Source: an uncultured Shewanella sp. (GTDB lineage Bacteria; Pseudomonadota; Gammaproteobacteria; Enterobacterales; Shewanellaceae). From it: 64,000 nucleotides of DNA. The notes beneath the pieces were generated by a model, which made no database searches, had not been told where the DNA came from, and saw only the letters and a program-made list of their open reading frames with translations. This document shows positions 47,125 to 55,684 of this stretch, in pieces; within the stretch, counting starts at the first letter, position 1, and every line of letters starts with the position of its first letter. Position numbers and translations under genes: made by a program. The stretch is taken from contig CANNEE010000004.1 in NCBI GenBank assembly GCA_947503555.1, positions 186,001 to 250,000 on the forward strand. The letters are read 5' to 3'.

Positions 47125-49251
47125 TTAAGCTGCGCGTTCTTTACTGTTATTGACCCCTGCCATCTTCACTAGGCCGATAACATCGATGATGAGTGCCACT
47201 GTGCCATCGCCTAAAATAGTGGCTCCAGAAATACCTGGGATCTTGGTGTAGTTGTCTTCTAGATTTTTTATGACAACTTGCTGCTGAGCTAGAAGTTCGT
47301 CCACAAAGATACCGACTTTTTCATTGTTGGCATCGACGACCATTACCAGCCCATCGGTAGTGTCTTGAACTGAGGTTTGATGATTAAACTGCTGATAAAC
47401 TTTGATAATAGGAAGGTATTCATCTCTAAGATGAAAGACTTCATTGCCGTCGCTTAGACGATTAATTTTGTCTGGTTCAATTTGAAGGGATTCATAGATA
47501 GAGACGAGGGGAACCACATAGATATGTTGTCCAACTCTCACCAATTGACCATCTAGAATAGCGAGAGTTAGAGGAAGCCTTATGGTGACTCGGCTGCCTT
47601 TATCCACTTCAGATGCTAGCTCTATGGTACCGTTGAGCTCTTGAATATTGCGTTTAACGACATCCATACCCACCCCACGACCGGAGAGGTCTGACACTGT
47701 CTCTGCCGTAGAAAAGCCTGGGTGGAAAATCAACTGGTGGATAGCATCATCACTGAGCTGTTCATCTTCGGCTATTAGCCCTTTTTGTTTGGCTTTGGCT
47801 AGAATTTTATGGGTATTGAGGCCAGCGCCATCATCTATGATTTCGATGATGATATTGCCCCCTTGATGGTATGCATTTAGGGTAATCGCACCTTGCTCTG
47901 GCTTACCTTTCGCTAAGCGTTGTTGTGGTGTTTCTAAACCATGATCCAGCGAGTTACGTACTAAGTGAACCATAGGGTCGACAATTTTTTCCATTACTGT
48001 CTTATCGAGTTCGGTATCTTCACCTTTCATAATGAGTTCAACGTTTTTGCCAAGTTGTTGGCTGATATCTCTTACTAAACGAGGGAAACGATTGAAAGCA
48101 AAGCTGATAGGCAACATACGTATTTGCATTACACTCTCTTGCAGATCCCTAGTATGAGAGGCTAATTGCTCAAGGCCTTGTTGTAGTTGTACTTTTGCTG
48201 TGTCATCTATCTCTTCTTGCTCACCTATTTGACCTAACATTGCCTGAGTGATGACAAGTTCTCCGACCATATTGATTAACATGTCTATTTTTTCGATGCT
48301 GACTCTAATCGAGCCTTGGTCAGCGGCTTTTACAACAGGTTTTTTAGGCGTTTGGTTTTTACTGTCAGTGGTAGTAGAAGTTTGTGGTTGCGCTAACGGA
48401 GTTGGAATATCTTGGGACGTTGTTTGCAAGTCAACCGTTTGGTTTTCATTGATGCTTGAGGTCGTCTCAACTGCTTCAACACCCATTTGTTCATTTTTTT
48501 GCTCTAGCTGCTGGAAACTGATTTCGCATTCATCTTCGACCCACTCAAATACTTCTTTTATACGTGGTAATTCAACATCTGTTTGTAATTGCAGTGACCA
48601 ATGTAGGTAGCAGGATTCAGGATCTATTTCTTCAAATGCAGGAGCATGGGCGCCTAACAAAGTGAGTTCTAGCTGGCCTAGCTGTTGGAGCTCGGCAAAC
48701 ATTAGATTGGGGTGATTGCCGTAACGTAAAATGTCTTCTCCGGCCTTAAAGTCTATTTGCCACACAGGTGTTGAGCTTGCAGCTGTTGGAGTCGCGTCTG
48801 TTGGAATTTTCTTATCTAATTTTGTTGAATTGATGGTTTCAGTGGTTTGTATACTATCGGGTGTGATCGCAAGTTCTTGGGTTAATTCAGCAGTCAGTGC
48901 GTCGAGATCGGTTTCGTCAAAACCTGTTTCTAGCATTAATGCATCCAACATCTTGCGTAGCAGATCGACCGAGCGTAAAAGCATATCTTGATGTTGTTGA
49001 TTGAAGGTGCGTTGTTGGTCGCGAATTTCGTCCAATAGTGTTTCTAAAAGGTGAGTATAGTTAGCGACTTGCGAGAAACCAAAGGTAGCACTTCCCCCTT
49101 TGATTGAATGCGCAGCACGAAAAATAGTATTAATAGACTCAGCTTCAGGCGTGTCTATGTCGATTGCGAGCAGCTCAGACTCCATGATGTCCAAGCCTTC
49201 TAGGCTTTCTTCAAAAAATACCTTACTAAATTGGCTGAGGTCGATATCCAT
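47125..49251 (-). CDS. cheA: Chemotaxis histidine kinase CheA
   Basis: A 708-residue CheA. The HPt domain has phospho-acceptor H48 (FRAAHSIKGGSATFG). A long linker of low complexity contains the less conserved P2 region. Dimerisation (GSIRVSIEKIDMLINMVGEL), ATPase (LVRNSLDHGLETPQQR, GRGVGMDVVKRNI) and C-terminal CheW-like domains follow. It phosphorylates CheY and CheB. Confidence 0.95.
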   Translation of the reverse strand: MDIDLSQFSKVFFEESLEGLDIMESELLAIDIDTPEAESINTIFRAAHSIKGGSATFGFSQVANYTHLLETLLDEIRDQQRTFNQQHQDMLLRSVDLLRKMLDALMLETGFDETDLDALTAELTQELAITPDSIQTTETINSTKLDKKIPTDATPTAASSTPVWQIDFKAGEDILRYGNHPNLMFAELQQLGQLELTLLGAHAPAFEEIDPESCYLHWSLQLQTDVELPRIKEVFEWVEDECEISFQQLEQKNEQMGVEAVETTSSINENQTVDLQTTSQDIPTPLAQPQTSTTTDSKNQTPKKPVVKAADQGSIRVSIEKIDMLINMVGELVITQAMLGQIGEQEEIDDTAKVQLQQGLEQLASHTRDLQESVMQIRMLPISFAFNRFPRLVRDISQQLGKNVELIMKGEDTELDKTVMEKIVDPMVHLVRNSLDHGLETPQQRLAKGKPEQGAITLNAYHQGGNIIIEIIDDGAGLNTHKILAKAKQKGLIAEDEQLSDDAIHQLIFHPGFSTAETVSDLSGRGVGMDVVKRNIQELNGTIELASEVDKGSRVTIRLPLTLAILDGQLVRVGQHIYVVPLVSIYESLQIEPDKINRLSDGNEVFHLRDEYLPIIKVYQQFNHQTSVQDTTDGLVMVVDANNEKVGIFVDELLAQQQVVIKNLEDNYTKIPGISGATILGDGTVALIIDVIGLVKMAGVNNSKERAA

Positions 49252-49283
49252 ATCCAGTGGCTTTCCTTGTTAGCTGATAATAA

Positions 49284-49646
49284 TTAGCCCAATACTTTTT
49301 TGACTGTCGCGAGTAGTTGAGTTGGATTAAAGGGCTTGACTATCCAGCCTGTTGCGCCTGCTTCACGCCCCTCTTTTTTCTTGTCGCTACTGGCCTCAGT
49401 TGTCAGCATAAGTAATGGTGTGAATTTATAATCTGGCAACTGCCTGAGGTTTCTAATTAAAGTGATGCCATCCATGATCGGCATATTGACATCAGAAATG
49501 ACGAGATCGTATTGCTTTCCTTGAGCTACATCTAAGGCTTCTTGTCCGTTGCTCGCTTCGACCACGTCAAAGCCTGCTGATTTTAGTGTGAAGCTCACCA
49601 TTTGGCGCATTGAGGCTGAATCATCAACGGCAAGTATTTTATTCAT
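49284..49646 (-). CDS. cheY: CheY-like response regulator
   Basis: A 120-residue single-domain receiver with acidic pair DD in AVDDSASMR, phospho-acceptor D52 (LVISDVNMPIMDG) and the conserved Lys in GWIVKPFNP. It has no output domain. Its position in the operon makes it the CheA target. A strong GGAGTCTC ribosome-binding region precedes the ATG. Confidence 0.92.
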   Translation of the reverse strand: MNKILAVDDSASMRQMVSFTLKSAGFDVVEASNGQEALDVAQGKQYDLVISDVNMPIMDGITLIRNLRQLPDYKFTPLLMLTTEASSDKKKEGREAGATGWIVKPFNPTQLLATVKKVLG

Positions 49647-49657
49647 TATGAGACTCC

Positions 49658-49942
49658 TTATTGGTTGTTGCCGAAAATGGTAGGGATATCGATACCTAGC
49701 TCTTTAAGATTTTCAGCTAGCTTAGGGGAAGCGCCTTGCCAATGAACGACAAGGGAGCGTTCATTGCAGGTTTGAGTAAATAAATAGAGAAGCTGAGCAC
49801 CTGCAGTATCCAGTTTATTGAGTTCACTGGCATTGATGGTAAGCGCTTGGGGGGATTGTAGGCTCTTGCTCAGGCTTTCGTAGATAGGCTGAAGATTACG
49901 TATGGTAATTTCACTTCCTAGTGCTAAGGTGTATTCCGACAT
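49658..49942 (-). CDS. STAS-domain protein of the chemotaxis operon
   Basis: A 94-residue single STAS (anti-sigma-antagonist-like) domain: ALTINASELNKLDTAGAQLLYLF has the usual region around the conserved Ser/Thr, here with Thr in LDTAGAQ. First gene of the operon. STAS proteins in such clusters are thought to act as accessory signalling proteins; the partner is not evident here. Confidence 0.8.
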   Translation of the reverse strand: MSEYTLALGSEITIRNLQPIYESLSKSLQSPQALTINASELNKLDTAGAQLLYLFTQTCNERSLVVHWQGASPKLAENLKELGIDIPTIFGNNQ

Positions 49943-50044
49943 ATATCAGTCCCTTGAATAAATTTGTATTACTAACAACAAACTAAAGCCTAAAAAATTT
50001 GAGTCTTTAATGCCTTGGGCGTATCCCTGTATCAACAAAAGATA

Positions 50045-50069
50045 GTAGGCAATTTTGTTGATTGCCTAC
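50045..50069 (-). terminator. Terminator of the cytochrome oxidase operon
   Basis: GTAGGCAAT/ATTGCCTAC stem with 7-base loop; T-rich tail on the minus strand (ATCTTTTG) and T8 further right on the plus strand. Confidence 0.75.
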
Positions 50070-50160
50070 TTGAGAATCATTTTTTTTAGCTAAGTAAGAT
50101 GAAATCACAGAAGGTTTTAGTAAGGTTTCAATATTAGTAATTGAAATTTATATAATTTAT

Positions 50161-50811
50161 CTAGCTATATTTATTTACAATTAGTTTAACGTCTTGAATT
50201 AATGCTTGGTTTTTAATTTGTGGAATTTGCCCTAGCTGATTTGATTTAGGCTTAATGACCGCGACTCTTTTTCCCTCAGGAGAGATAAGCATAACGGAAG
50301 CACTGTGATCTACCTGGTAGTTAGGTGCTTCACCCACCATGGCGTAAACAAAGCCAAGTTGCCTGGTAATAGGCAGTAACTGAGGATGTTCGGCTGTGAC
50401 AGCGATAAACTCGGGTTCAAAGAAGTTCATATATTCTTTCAGCTTTGCTTGCGTATCCCTGGCCGGATCTACCGAGATAAAAATGACTTGTAAATCTATC
50501 TCTTTGCTAAGTTGTTGGTAGGCGGCGGCTAGTTTGGCTGTCATGGTGGGGCAGATGTCAGGACAAGAGGTATAGCCCACATACACAAGGCTCCACTTTC
50601 CTTGCAAGGCTTGATTGTTAAATCGCGTACCTGATTGATCCCACAGCTCAAAAGCAGGAAGTGGGCTCGACTGTGGGATCTCATAGCTGGTAGCTAAGGA
50701 TAAAGGTCGGTCATTATGATTGCTTCGTGAGGGTGTAGCGGTGAACTGATGAGCGCTAAAACTACCTAACGCAACTAGCAGCAAACCTACTAATGGAATA
50801 AGAAATTTCAT
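50161..50811 (-). CDS. SCO1/SenC family copper chaperone
   Basis: A 216-residue protein with an N-terminal membrane anchor/signal, then a thioredoxin fold with the copper-binding C83-x3-C87 (TSCPDICP) and later His in QVDHSASV. It delivers copper to the CuA site of CoxII. Last gene of the oxidase operon; its start overlaps the cyoE-like stop. Confidence 0.92.
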   Translation of the reverse strand: MKFLIPLVGLLLVALGSFSAHQFTATPSRSNHNDRPLSLATSYEIPQSSPLPAFELWDQSGTRFNNQALQGKWSLVYVGYTSCPDICPTMTAKLAAAYQQLSKEIDLQVIFISVDPARDTQAKLKEYMNFFEPEFIAVTAEHPQLLPITRQLGFVYAMVGEAPNYQVDHSASVMLISPEGKRVAVIKPKSNQLGQIPQIKNQALIQDVKLIVNKYS

Positions 50812-51722
50812 TGTAAATACTCCATCAAATAGTGGTCCGCTAATAGCACAATGAAGAGTAACATTAGGTGATAAATGGAAAACTTAAAGACTCCCATGGC
50901 CATACCCGGCTTGTCATGATATTTGAGTAGCCATGCTTTATAGATAAAGCCACAACTTAGCAGTGTCGAGCCTACTAAGTAGAGTGGACCACACATGCCT
51001 ACGATAACGGGAAGGAGGCAGGCTACGGCCAGTAGCAGGGTATAAAGTAAGATGGACGTTTTGGTGAATTCAACACCATGGGTAACGGGCAACATGGGAA
51101 TATCGACTTTGGCATATTCCGCTTTTCTATGGATAGCCAAGGCCCAGAAATGGGGGGGAGTCCAAGTATAAATTATCATGACGAGTAGTAATGCATTGCC
51201 ATGAAGCTCATTGGTCATGGCACACCAACCTAGCAGCGGCGGCATGGCACCAGCAAGACCACCTATGACGATGTTTTGCGAGGTGGCTCGCTTCAGATAA
51301 GCGGTGTAGATCAGCGCATAGCCAATAAGACTGGCAAATGTTAACCATGCGGTGAGTGGATTGACTAGGTAATACAACAGACTAAACCCAATAGCACCTA
51401 AGCCTATGGCAAAAATCGTTGCTCTACTGGCGCTAACTCGACCTTTAGCTAGGGGACGATTATAGGTTCGAGCCATAACCGCATCGATACGCCTATCAAT
51501 CAGATGATTAAAGGCGGCCGCTGAGCCCGCCATCATGGCGATTCCTATAAGGCCAAATACAAGGGGAGCGAGAGGAAGAGCTCCGGGAACCGCCAGACAC
51601 ATACCGACCAATACCGTTAGTAGCATCAAAGCAACGACTTTGGGTTTGGTCATTTCTAGGTAATCTCGCCAATTGAACTGCTCTTTGATGGCTGAAGGGG
51701 CGAGTGAGATAGGTTTAGTCAT
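50808..51722 (-). CDS. cyoE: Protoheme IX farnesyltransferase (heme O synthase)
   Basis: A 304-residue UbiA-superfamily membrane protein with about nine membrane segments and the prenyl-diphosphate motif [19 protein letters not shown]. It converts heme B to heme O, the precursor of heme A. The next gene upstream makes heme A, so the pair supplies the heme a/a3 of this oxidase. Confidence 0.94.
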   Translation of the reverse strand: MTKPISLAPSAIKEQFNWRDYLEMTKPKVVALMLLTVLVGMCLAVPGALPLAPLVFGLIGIAMMAGSAAAFNHLIDRRIDAVMARTYNRPLAKGRVSASRATIFAIGLGAIGFSLLYYLVNPLTAWLTFASLIGYALIYTAYLKRATSQNIVIGGLAGAMPPLLGWCAMTNELHGNALLLVMIIYTWTPPHFWALAIHRKAEYAKVDIPMLPVTHGVEFTKTSILLYTLLLAVACLLPVIVGMCGPLYLVGSTLLSCGFIYKAWLLKYHDKPGMAMGVFKFSIYHLMLLFIVLLADHYLMEYLQ

Positions 51723-52735
51723 GATGGGATCCCCCTATTCGCAGGCTGAGTACTGGTTTTGCGCCAGAGTAAGTAATTGATAAACACTAGATTGAGCATG
51801 AGCAAGGCTGCGCCACCGTTATGGGCCACGGCGATATTGAGTGGCAGATGAAAGATAACGTTGGCCAGTCCTAGGCAAAATTGCACGGTTAATAAGGCTA
51901 GTAGTAGGCTGGCGCAGCGTTTAATTAAAGGGGTTTGCCCGCGTTTAATCAGCTTAAAGCTTAATAGACAGATAGTGATGGCGGTGACAATAGCCCAAAC
52001 CCTGTGGCTAATATGGATTGTCATGCGAGCATCGTATTCGAGCACACCAAATTCATAACTAGCGTGCTGGCCTTGGAAAGGGTTAAAGGCTGTGATGAAG
52101 TCGAGCCTCGCTGGCCAGTTCCCTTCACAGAAGGGCAGCACGGTACAAGATAAAGCGGCATAGTTTGATGAAGTCCAGCCTCCGAGCATGATCTGGATGA
52201 GCAATACCATTAAGCTCATTAGTGCTAATGGTCTGTAGCGAGCTAATGAGGCGTCGCTAGGTAAGAGCGTGAGGCTTTGATGTCTCAAGTGAAGTAGCAA
52301 TAACAGTGCAAATAAACTAAAGCCGCCTAGCAGATGTGCCATCACGATAATTGGCATTAGCTTCATGGTGACAGTCCACATGCCTAAAGCAGCCTGAAAA
52401 ACGATAAGCAGTAGAATGAAAGCTGGCAGCTTTTTAGGTGTTTGCGGTGACTTTAGGCTGATGAAAAAGATTGCTAGCACCATGAGTCCTAAGGTTCCTG
52501 CAATGTATCTATGGATCATCTCCAGCCAAGCTTTATCTTGCTCTAGGGGACGCTCGGGAAAGGCAAGTTGAGCTTGTTGCACATCATGGGTTTGACTAGG
52601 TACTTTGAGATGACCATAGCAACCTGGCCAGTCGGGGCAGCCTAGTCCCGCATCGGATAAACGAGTGTAGGCCCCCATTAGAATCACTAAGAAGGTAAAT
52701 ACTAAGGTGACTTTGAGTAATGTTCTTATCGTCAT
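51719..52735 (-). CDS. ctaA: Heme A synthase (CtaA/Cox15)
   Basis: A 338-residue membrane protein with about eight segments and the conserved [20 protein letters not shown] near the N-terminus, followed by His ligands ([31 protein letters not shown]). It oxidises the methyl group of heme O to formyl, giving heme A. Start and stop codons overlap those of its neighbours. Confidence 0.94.
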   Translation of the reverse strand: MTIRTLLKVTLVFTFLVILMGAYTRLSDAGLGCPDWPGCYGHLKVPSQTHDVQQAQLAFPERPLEQDKAWLEMIHRYIAGTLGLMVLAIFFISLKSPQTPKKLPAFILLLIVFQAALGMWTVTMKLMPIIVMAHLLGGFSLFALLLLLHLRHQSLTLLPSDASLARYRPLALMSLMVLLIQIMLGGWTSSNYAALSCTVLPFCEGNWPARLDFITAFNPFQGQHASYEFGVLEYDARMTIHISHRVWAIVTAITICLLSFKLIKRGQTPLIKRCASLLLALLTVQFCLGLANVIFHLPLNIAVAHNGGAALLMLNLVFINYLLWRKTSTQPANRGIPS

Positions 52736-53274
52736 TAGCCTAGCCTTGATAGTTTTAGCATTTTACGAATATCTTTAACCATGGCCTTACCTTGCAGCTT
52801 GCTGGCCTGTTCTCCGGTTACCTTTGGGTAGCCCATAACTAATGTTCCCAGTGGATCGACAACCACAAAGGCATAACCTAATTGTTCTGCTAGTTGCGAG
52901 CTGGCGGTGTAGGTTTTGAAGGAGTAATTGTTTAGCGCACTAATGTCACTATTGGGCTGAACTAGCACAATAGGTGAAACAGTCTGTTGATGTTTTCCTA
53001 AGGCAGTATGGCTTTGTTTGAGAATATATAAGTGCTGTTGGCACTGGCTATCACAATGCTGAGGGAGCAAATAAGCCAGTTGCCAGCGTTTAGGTTGCGG
53101 ATTTTCCATTGAATAGCTTTGGTAGTTGGTTTGATGTGGGAGCAATTCCCCTTGATTGGTGACGCCACCTTGATACCAATTCATTGATAAAACTAATTTT
53201 GCCGCTAGTACAGGCACCACAAAAGCTAAGATTAGGCCGATAAAAGGCCATCGATTTTTGTTATTGGCGTTCAT
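52735..53274 (-). CDS. Membrane-anchored protein with SCO-like CxxxC
   Basis: A 179-residue protein with one N-terminal membrane segment (about 10-30) and an extracytoplasmic domain. The spacing C74-x3-C78 (QHCDSQCQQ) mirrors the CPDIC motif of SCO proteins, and FVVVDPLGTLVMGYP looks like a late thioredoxin-fold strand. It sits between the SURF1 and heme A synthase genes with overlapping ends. A role in copper or thiol handling for oxidase assembly is inferred; I do not recognise a named family. Confidence 0.7.
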   Translation of the reverse strand: MNANNKNRWPFIGLILAFVVPVLAAKLVLSMNWYQGGVTNQGELLPHQTNYQSYSMENPQPKRWQLAYLLPQHCDSQCQQHLYILKQSHTALGKHQQTVSPIVLVQPNSDISALNNYSFKTYTASSQLAEQLGYAFVVVDPLGTLVMGYPKVTGEQASKLQGKAMVKDIRKMLKLSRLG

Positions 53275-54026
53275 CTTTGCTGCTCCCTATGCTTAAGGCG
53301 TGTTGTGGGACGACATTTCCAAAATCCATACCCCAGCAGTATCACTAATGCCAATGCTAGCGAGAACCACTGCAGTGCATACCCCCTATGTTTTTGCGCA
53401 GACATAGGGATGGGTCGCCATGGATGAGGTAGCGTGCTTTCTAGATTTGCAGCTTGTAAGACTGCAGGTGCTAATGGCGTATCCAGATGTTGCGCCAGTT
53501 CAGTCAGGGCAAGATTTTGAATACGTAGTGGCCAGCCTGACTCAGGCAAAAGGTTAGGACTTAAAGGATTGATCGATTTTTGATAGAGCCTGCCAGAGAA
53601 GTTTTGTTTGTGTTGAAGCAATTCCACTTGTGGCAGAAGTCGTCTGTCTTTTGGCGCTATGATAAATCCAAGCTCAAGAAGCAATCGGGTATCATAATTT
53701 GGCACCCTTAATAGCTGATAGGCAAGATAGCCTACCTGTCCTTGGTAAACTTGGTTATCCAGTAGGATGAGTTTATTGGCTATAGGTACAGCCTCAACTT
53801 CTATGCGGATTCCCGTTAGCGCTTTTGTTTCGGGTGTTGAGATAAGCTGTTGGTAGTTGATGGGAGATTGAGATTGGCGCTGGAGCAACTCAGTGTGTAG
53901 GCGCTCTTTTTCGTCTGCTCTAGCGAGTTGCCAGAAACCTAATTTGACCAAAATTAGCAATAAGCCCAAAGCAACTATAATCAGTAATAGCTGTTTAACA
54001 GGAATCAAAGTCAAAGGAGAGCCCAT
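53271..54026 (-). CDS. SURF1 family oxidase assembly protein
   Basis: About 251 residues: an N-terminal membrane segment (KQLLLIIVALGLLLILVKLG followed by FWQLARA, the family's FWQL..A signature), a periplasmic domain, and a second membrane segment near the C-terminus (YALQWFSLALALVILLGYGF). SURF1 helps insert heme a3. The start at 54026 fits the family N-terminus but has no clear ribosome-binding site. The frame runs on to 54128 within the opposite-strand gene. Confidence 0.88.
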   Translation of the reverse strand: MGSPLTLIPVKQLLLIIVALGLLLILVKLGFWQLARADEKERLHTELLQRQSQSPINYQQLISTPETKALTGIRIEVEAVPIANKLILLDNQVYQGQVGYLAYQLLRVPNYDTRLLLELGFIIAPKDRRLLPQVELLQHKQNFSGRLYQKSINPLSPNLLPESGWPLRIQNLALTELAQHLDTPLAPAVLQAANLESTLPHPWRPIPMSAQKHRGYALQWFSLALALVILLGYGFWKCRPTTRLKHREQQR

Positions 54027-54243
54027 GACACTGCTTGCTGCTTTTAAGTTTGCTTTAGTATTACTACTGGTGTTCATCATATTCAATTTGGCTCGCGCAT
54101 TGCTCATTCTAGTTAAAGGTGAATCCAAACAAGCTATGAGTCATTTCTTGGGTAAACGGGTCGCTTTCTCTGCTCTATTGATGTTTTGTTTGCTAGTGGC
54201 CTTGGCGACGGGCTTTGTTGAGCCCAATCCAAGGCCTTATTAG
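54025..54243 (+). CDS. DUF2909-type small membrane protein
   Basis: A 72-residue protein with two membrane segments (LLAAFKFALVLLLVFIIFNL and VAFSALLMFCLLVALATGF). It is encoded on the plus strand between coxC-like and SURF1 genes, opposite to the operon. AAAGGAGA (54013-54020) is an excellent ribosome-binding site for the ATG at 54025. Small proteins of this type (DUF2909) are common beside oxidase clusters; the function is unknown. Its start codon overlaps the proposed SURF1 start on the other strand. Confidence 0.75.
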   Translation: MTLLAAFKFALVLLLVFIIFNLARALLILVKGESKQAMSHFLGKRVAFSALLMFCLLVALATGFVEPNPRPY

Positions 54244-54246
54244 TTG

Positions 54247-55122
54247 TTAAAGTACGTACACAAATAGGAATAATCCTAGCCAGACGACATCTACGAAATG
54301 CCAGTACCAGCTGCCTGCTTGAAAGGCGAAATGCTTGTCTGGCGTAAAGTGTCCTTTTATGATCCTTAGTAACAACACAAAGAGGAATATGGTGCCAAGA
54401 GTGACGTGCATGCCATGAAAGCCCGTTAACAGATAAAAGGTATTGCCATAGATTCCTGACGTTAAGGTCAACCCCATTTCTTGATAGGCGTGAACATATT
54501 CTTCTGCCTGTAAAATCAAGAAGGCCAATCCCAATAGAATCGTCAATCCTAGCCAAAGGGTGAGTGCTGTGCGTTTGGACTTTTCTAAACTGACATGGGC
54601 GAAATGCAGTGTGATGGATGAAGTTAATAAAATGATAGTGTTATAAAGGGGAAGCCCTTGCCAGCCCATGGCTTGGGTTTGAGTGCCATCGGGTGTGATT
54701 TCCAATGGCCAGATCGCCTGAAAACTGGGCCAAAGCACTTCATGGGTCATGGCGTTATTTGAGCCGCCACCTAGCCAAGGCACGGCAATCATTCGAGCAT
54801 AGAATAGTGCTCCAAAAAAGGCTGCAAAAAACATTACTTCTGAGAAAATAAACCAGCTCATGCCTTGCCTAAAGGATCTATCCATCTGCTTGGAATAGAG
54901 GCCTGCCATAGACTCCATGATGACAGTACGAAACCAGCCAAAAATCATGAAAAGTATCACTGCGATACCCGCAAGAAGAATATAGCCGCCAATGCCAGAG
55001 TCGGAGTTTAGCTCTTGTATATAACTGCCTGCACCAAATGCAATTAAAAACAGTCCAATCGCGCCAATGATTGGCCAAGCGCTTTGGGCGGGAACATAGT
55101 AATTTTCATGTTTAGAAGTCAT
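54247..55122 (-). CDS. Cytochrome c oxidase subunit III
   Basis: A 291-residue membrane protein with about seven segments. Family text includes FIFSEVMFFAAFFGALFYAR, a central glutamate in LQAEEYVHAYQ and the late GFHGMHVTLGTIFL and WYWHFVDVVWLGLF. It stabilises the proton-pumping core. It is the gene after the Cox11-like gene, with overlapping stop/start. Confidence 0.94.
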   Translation of the reverse strand: MTSKHENYYVPAQSAWPIIGAIGLFLIAFGAGSYIQELNSDSGIGGYILLAGIAVILFMIFGWFRTVIMESMAGLYSKQMDRSFRQGMSWFIFSEVMFFAAFFGALFYARMIAVPWLGGGSNNAMTHEVLWPSFQAIWPLEITPDGTQTQAMGWQGLPLYNTIILLTSSITLHFAHVSLEKSKRTALTLWLGLTILLGLAFLILQAEEYVHAYQEMGLTLTSGIYGNTFYLLTGFHGMHVTLGTIFLFVLLLRIIKGHFTPDKHFAFQAGSWYWHFVDVVWLGLFLFVYVL

Positions 55123-55682
55123 CTCGCAGTTCCTTGCACTAAGCTACCCTGACTTTGGCTAGCTGTGATGTCGAAGAGGGTATAAGAGAGGGTTAGGGTA
55201 TTGATCGAATCCGGTAGTGCAGGATCGACAAAGAAAATCAGAGGTAGGTCAGCACTAGCATTGCCTTCAATGGGTTGCTGATTAAAGCAAAAGCATTCGG
55301 TTTTATTGAGATAAGCGGCTCCCATTCCTGGGGACACCGAAGGTACTGCTTGACCTATGATACGTCTATTGGAGAGATTATTTGCAGTAAAGTGAGTTCT
55401 AACTAACTCTCCTGGATGAACTTGAATTCGCTTAGTTTCTGGCTCAAAGTTCCATGGCATTTGGCTAGGAACTTGCGACATTAACTCAACTGTGACTAGT
55501 CGCGACTTATCGACTTGAATATTGGTATATTGACTCGCTGTCGATTTGGTTTTGCCGTTAATGCCTAATTGCTCACACAAAATATCGTAAAGCGGCACTA
55601 GGGCAAAACCAAAGCCGAACATGGCCACAGCCCCAAGACTCAATAGGCTAATCAATTTGGTATGTGACTTTAGTGCTGCCAT
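55119..55682 (-). CDS. ctaG: Cox11/CtaG copper-insertion protein
   Basis: About 187 residues: one N-terminal membrane segment, then a beta domain with the copper motif CFCFNQQP and family text TKSTASQYTNIQVD. It delivers copper to CuB of subunit I. The ATG at 55682 is used here; a GTG two codons earlier (55688) overlaps the CoxI stop and is also possible. Confidence 0.92.
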   Translation of the reverse strand: MAALKSHTKLISLLSLGAVAMFGFGFALVPLYDILCEQLGINGKTKSTASQYTNIQVDKSRLVTVELMSQVPSQMPWNFEPETKRIQVHPGELVRTHFTANNLSNRRIIGQAVPSVSPGMGAAYLNKTECFCFNQQPIEGNASADLPLIFFVDPALPDSINTLTLSYTLFDITASQSQGSLVQGTAR

Positions 55683-55684
55683 AA

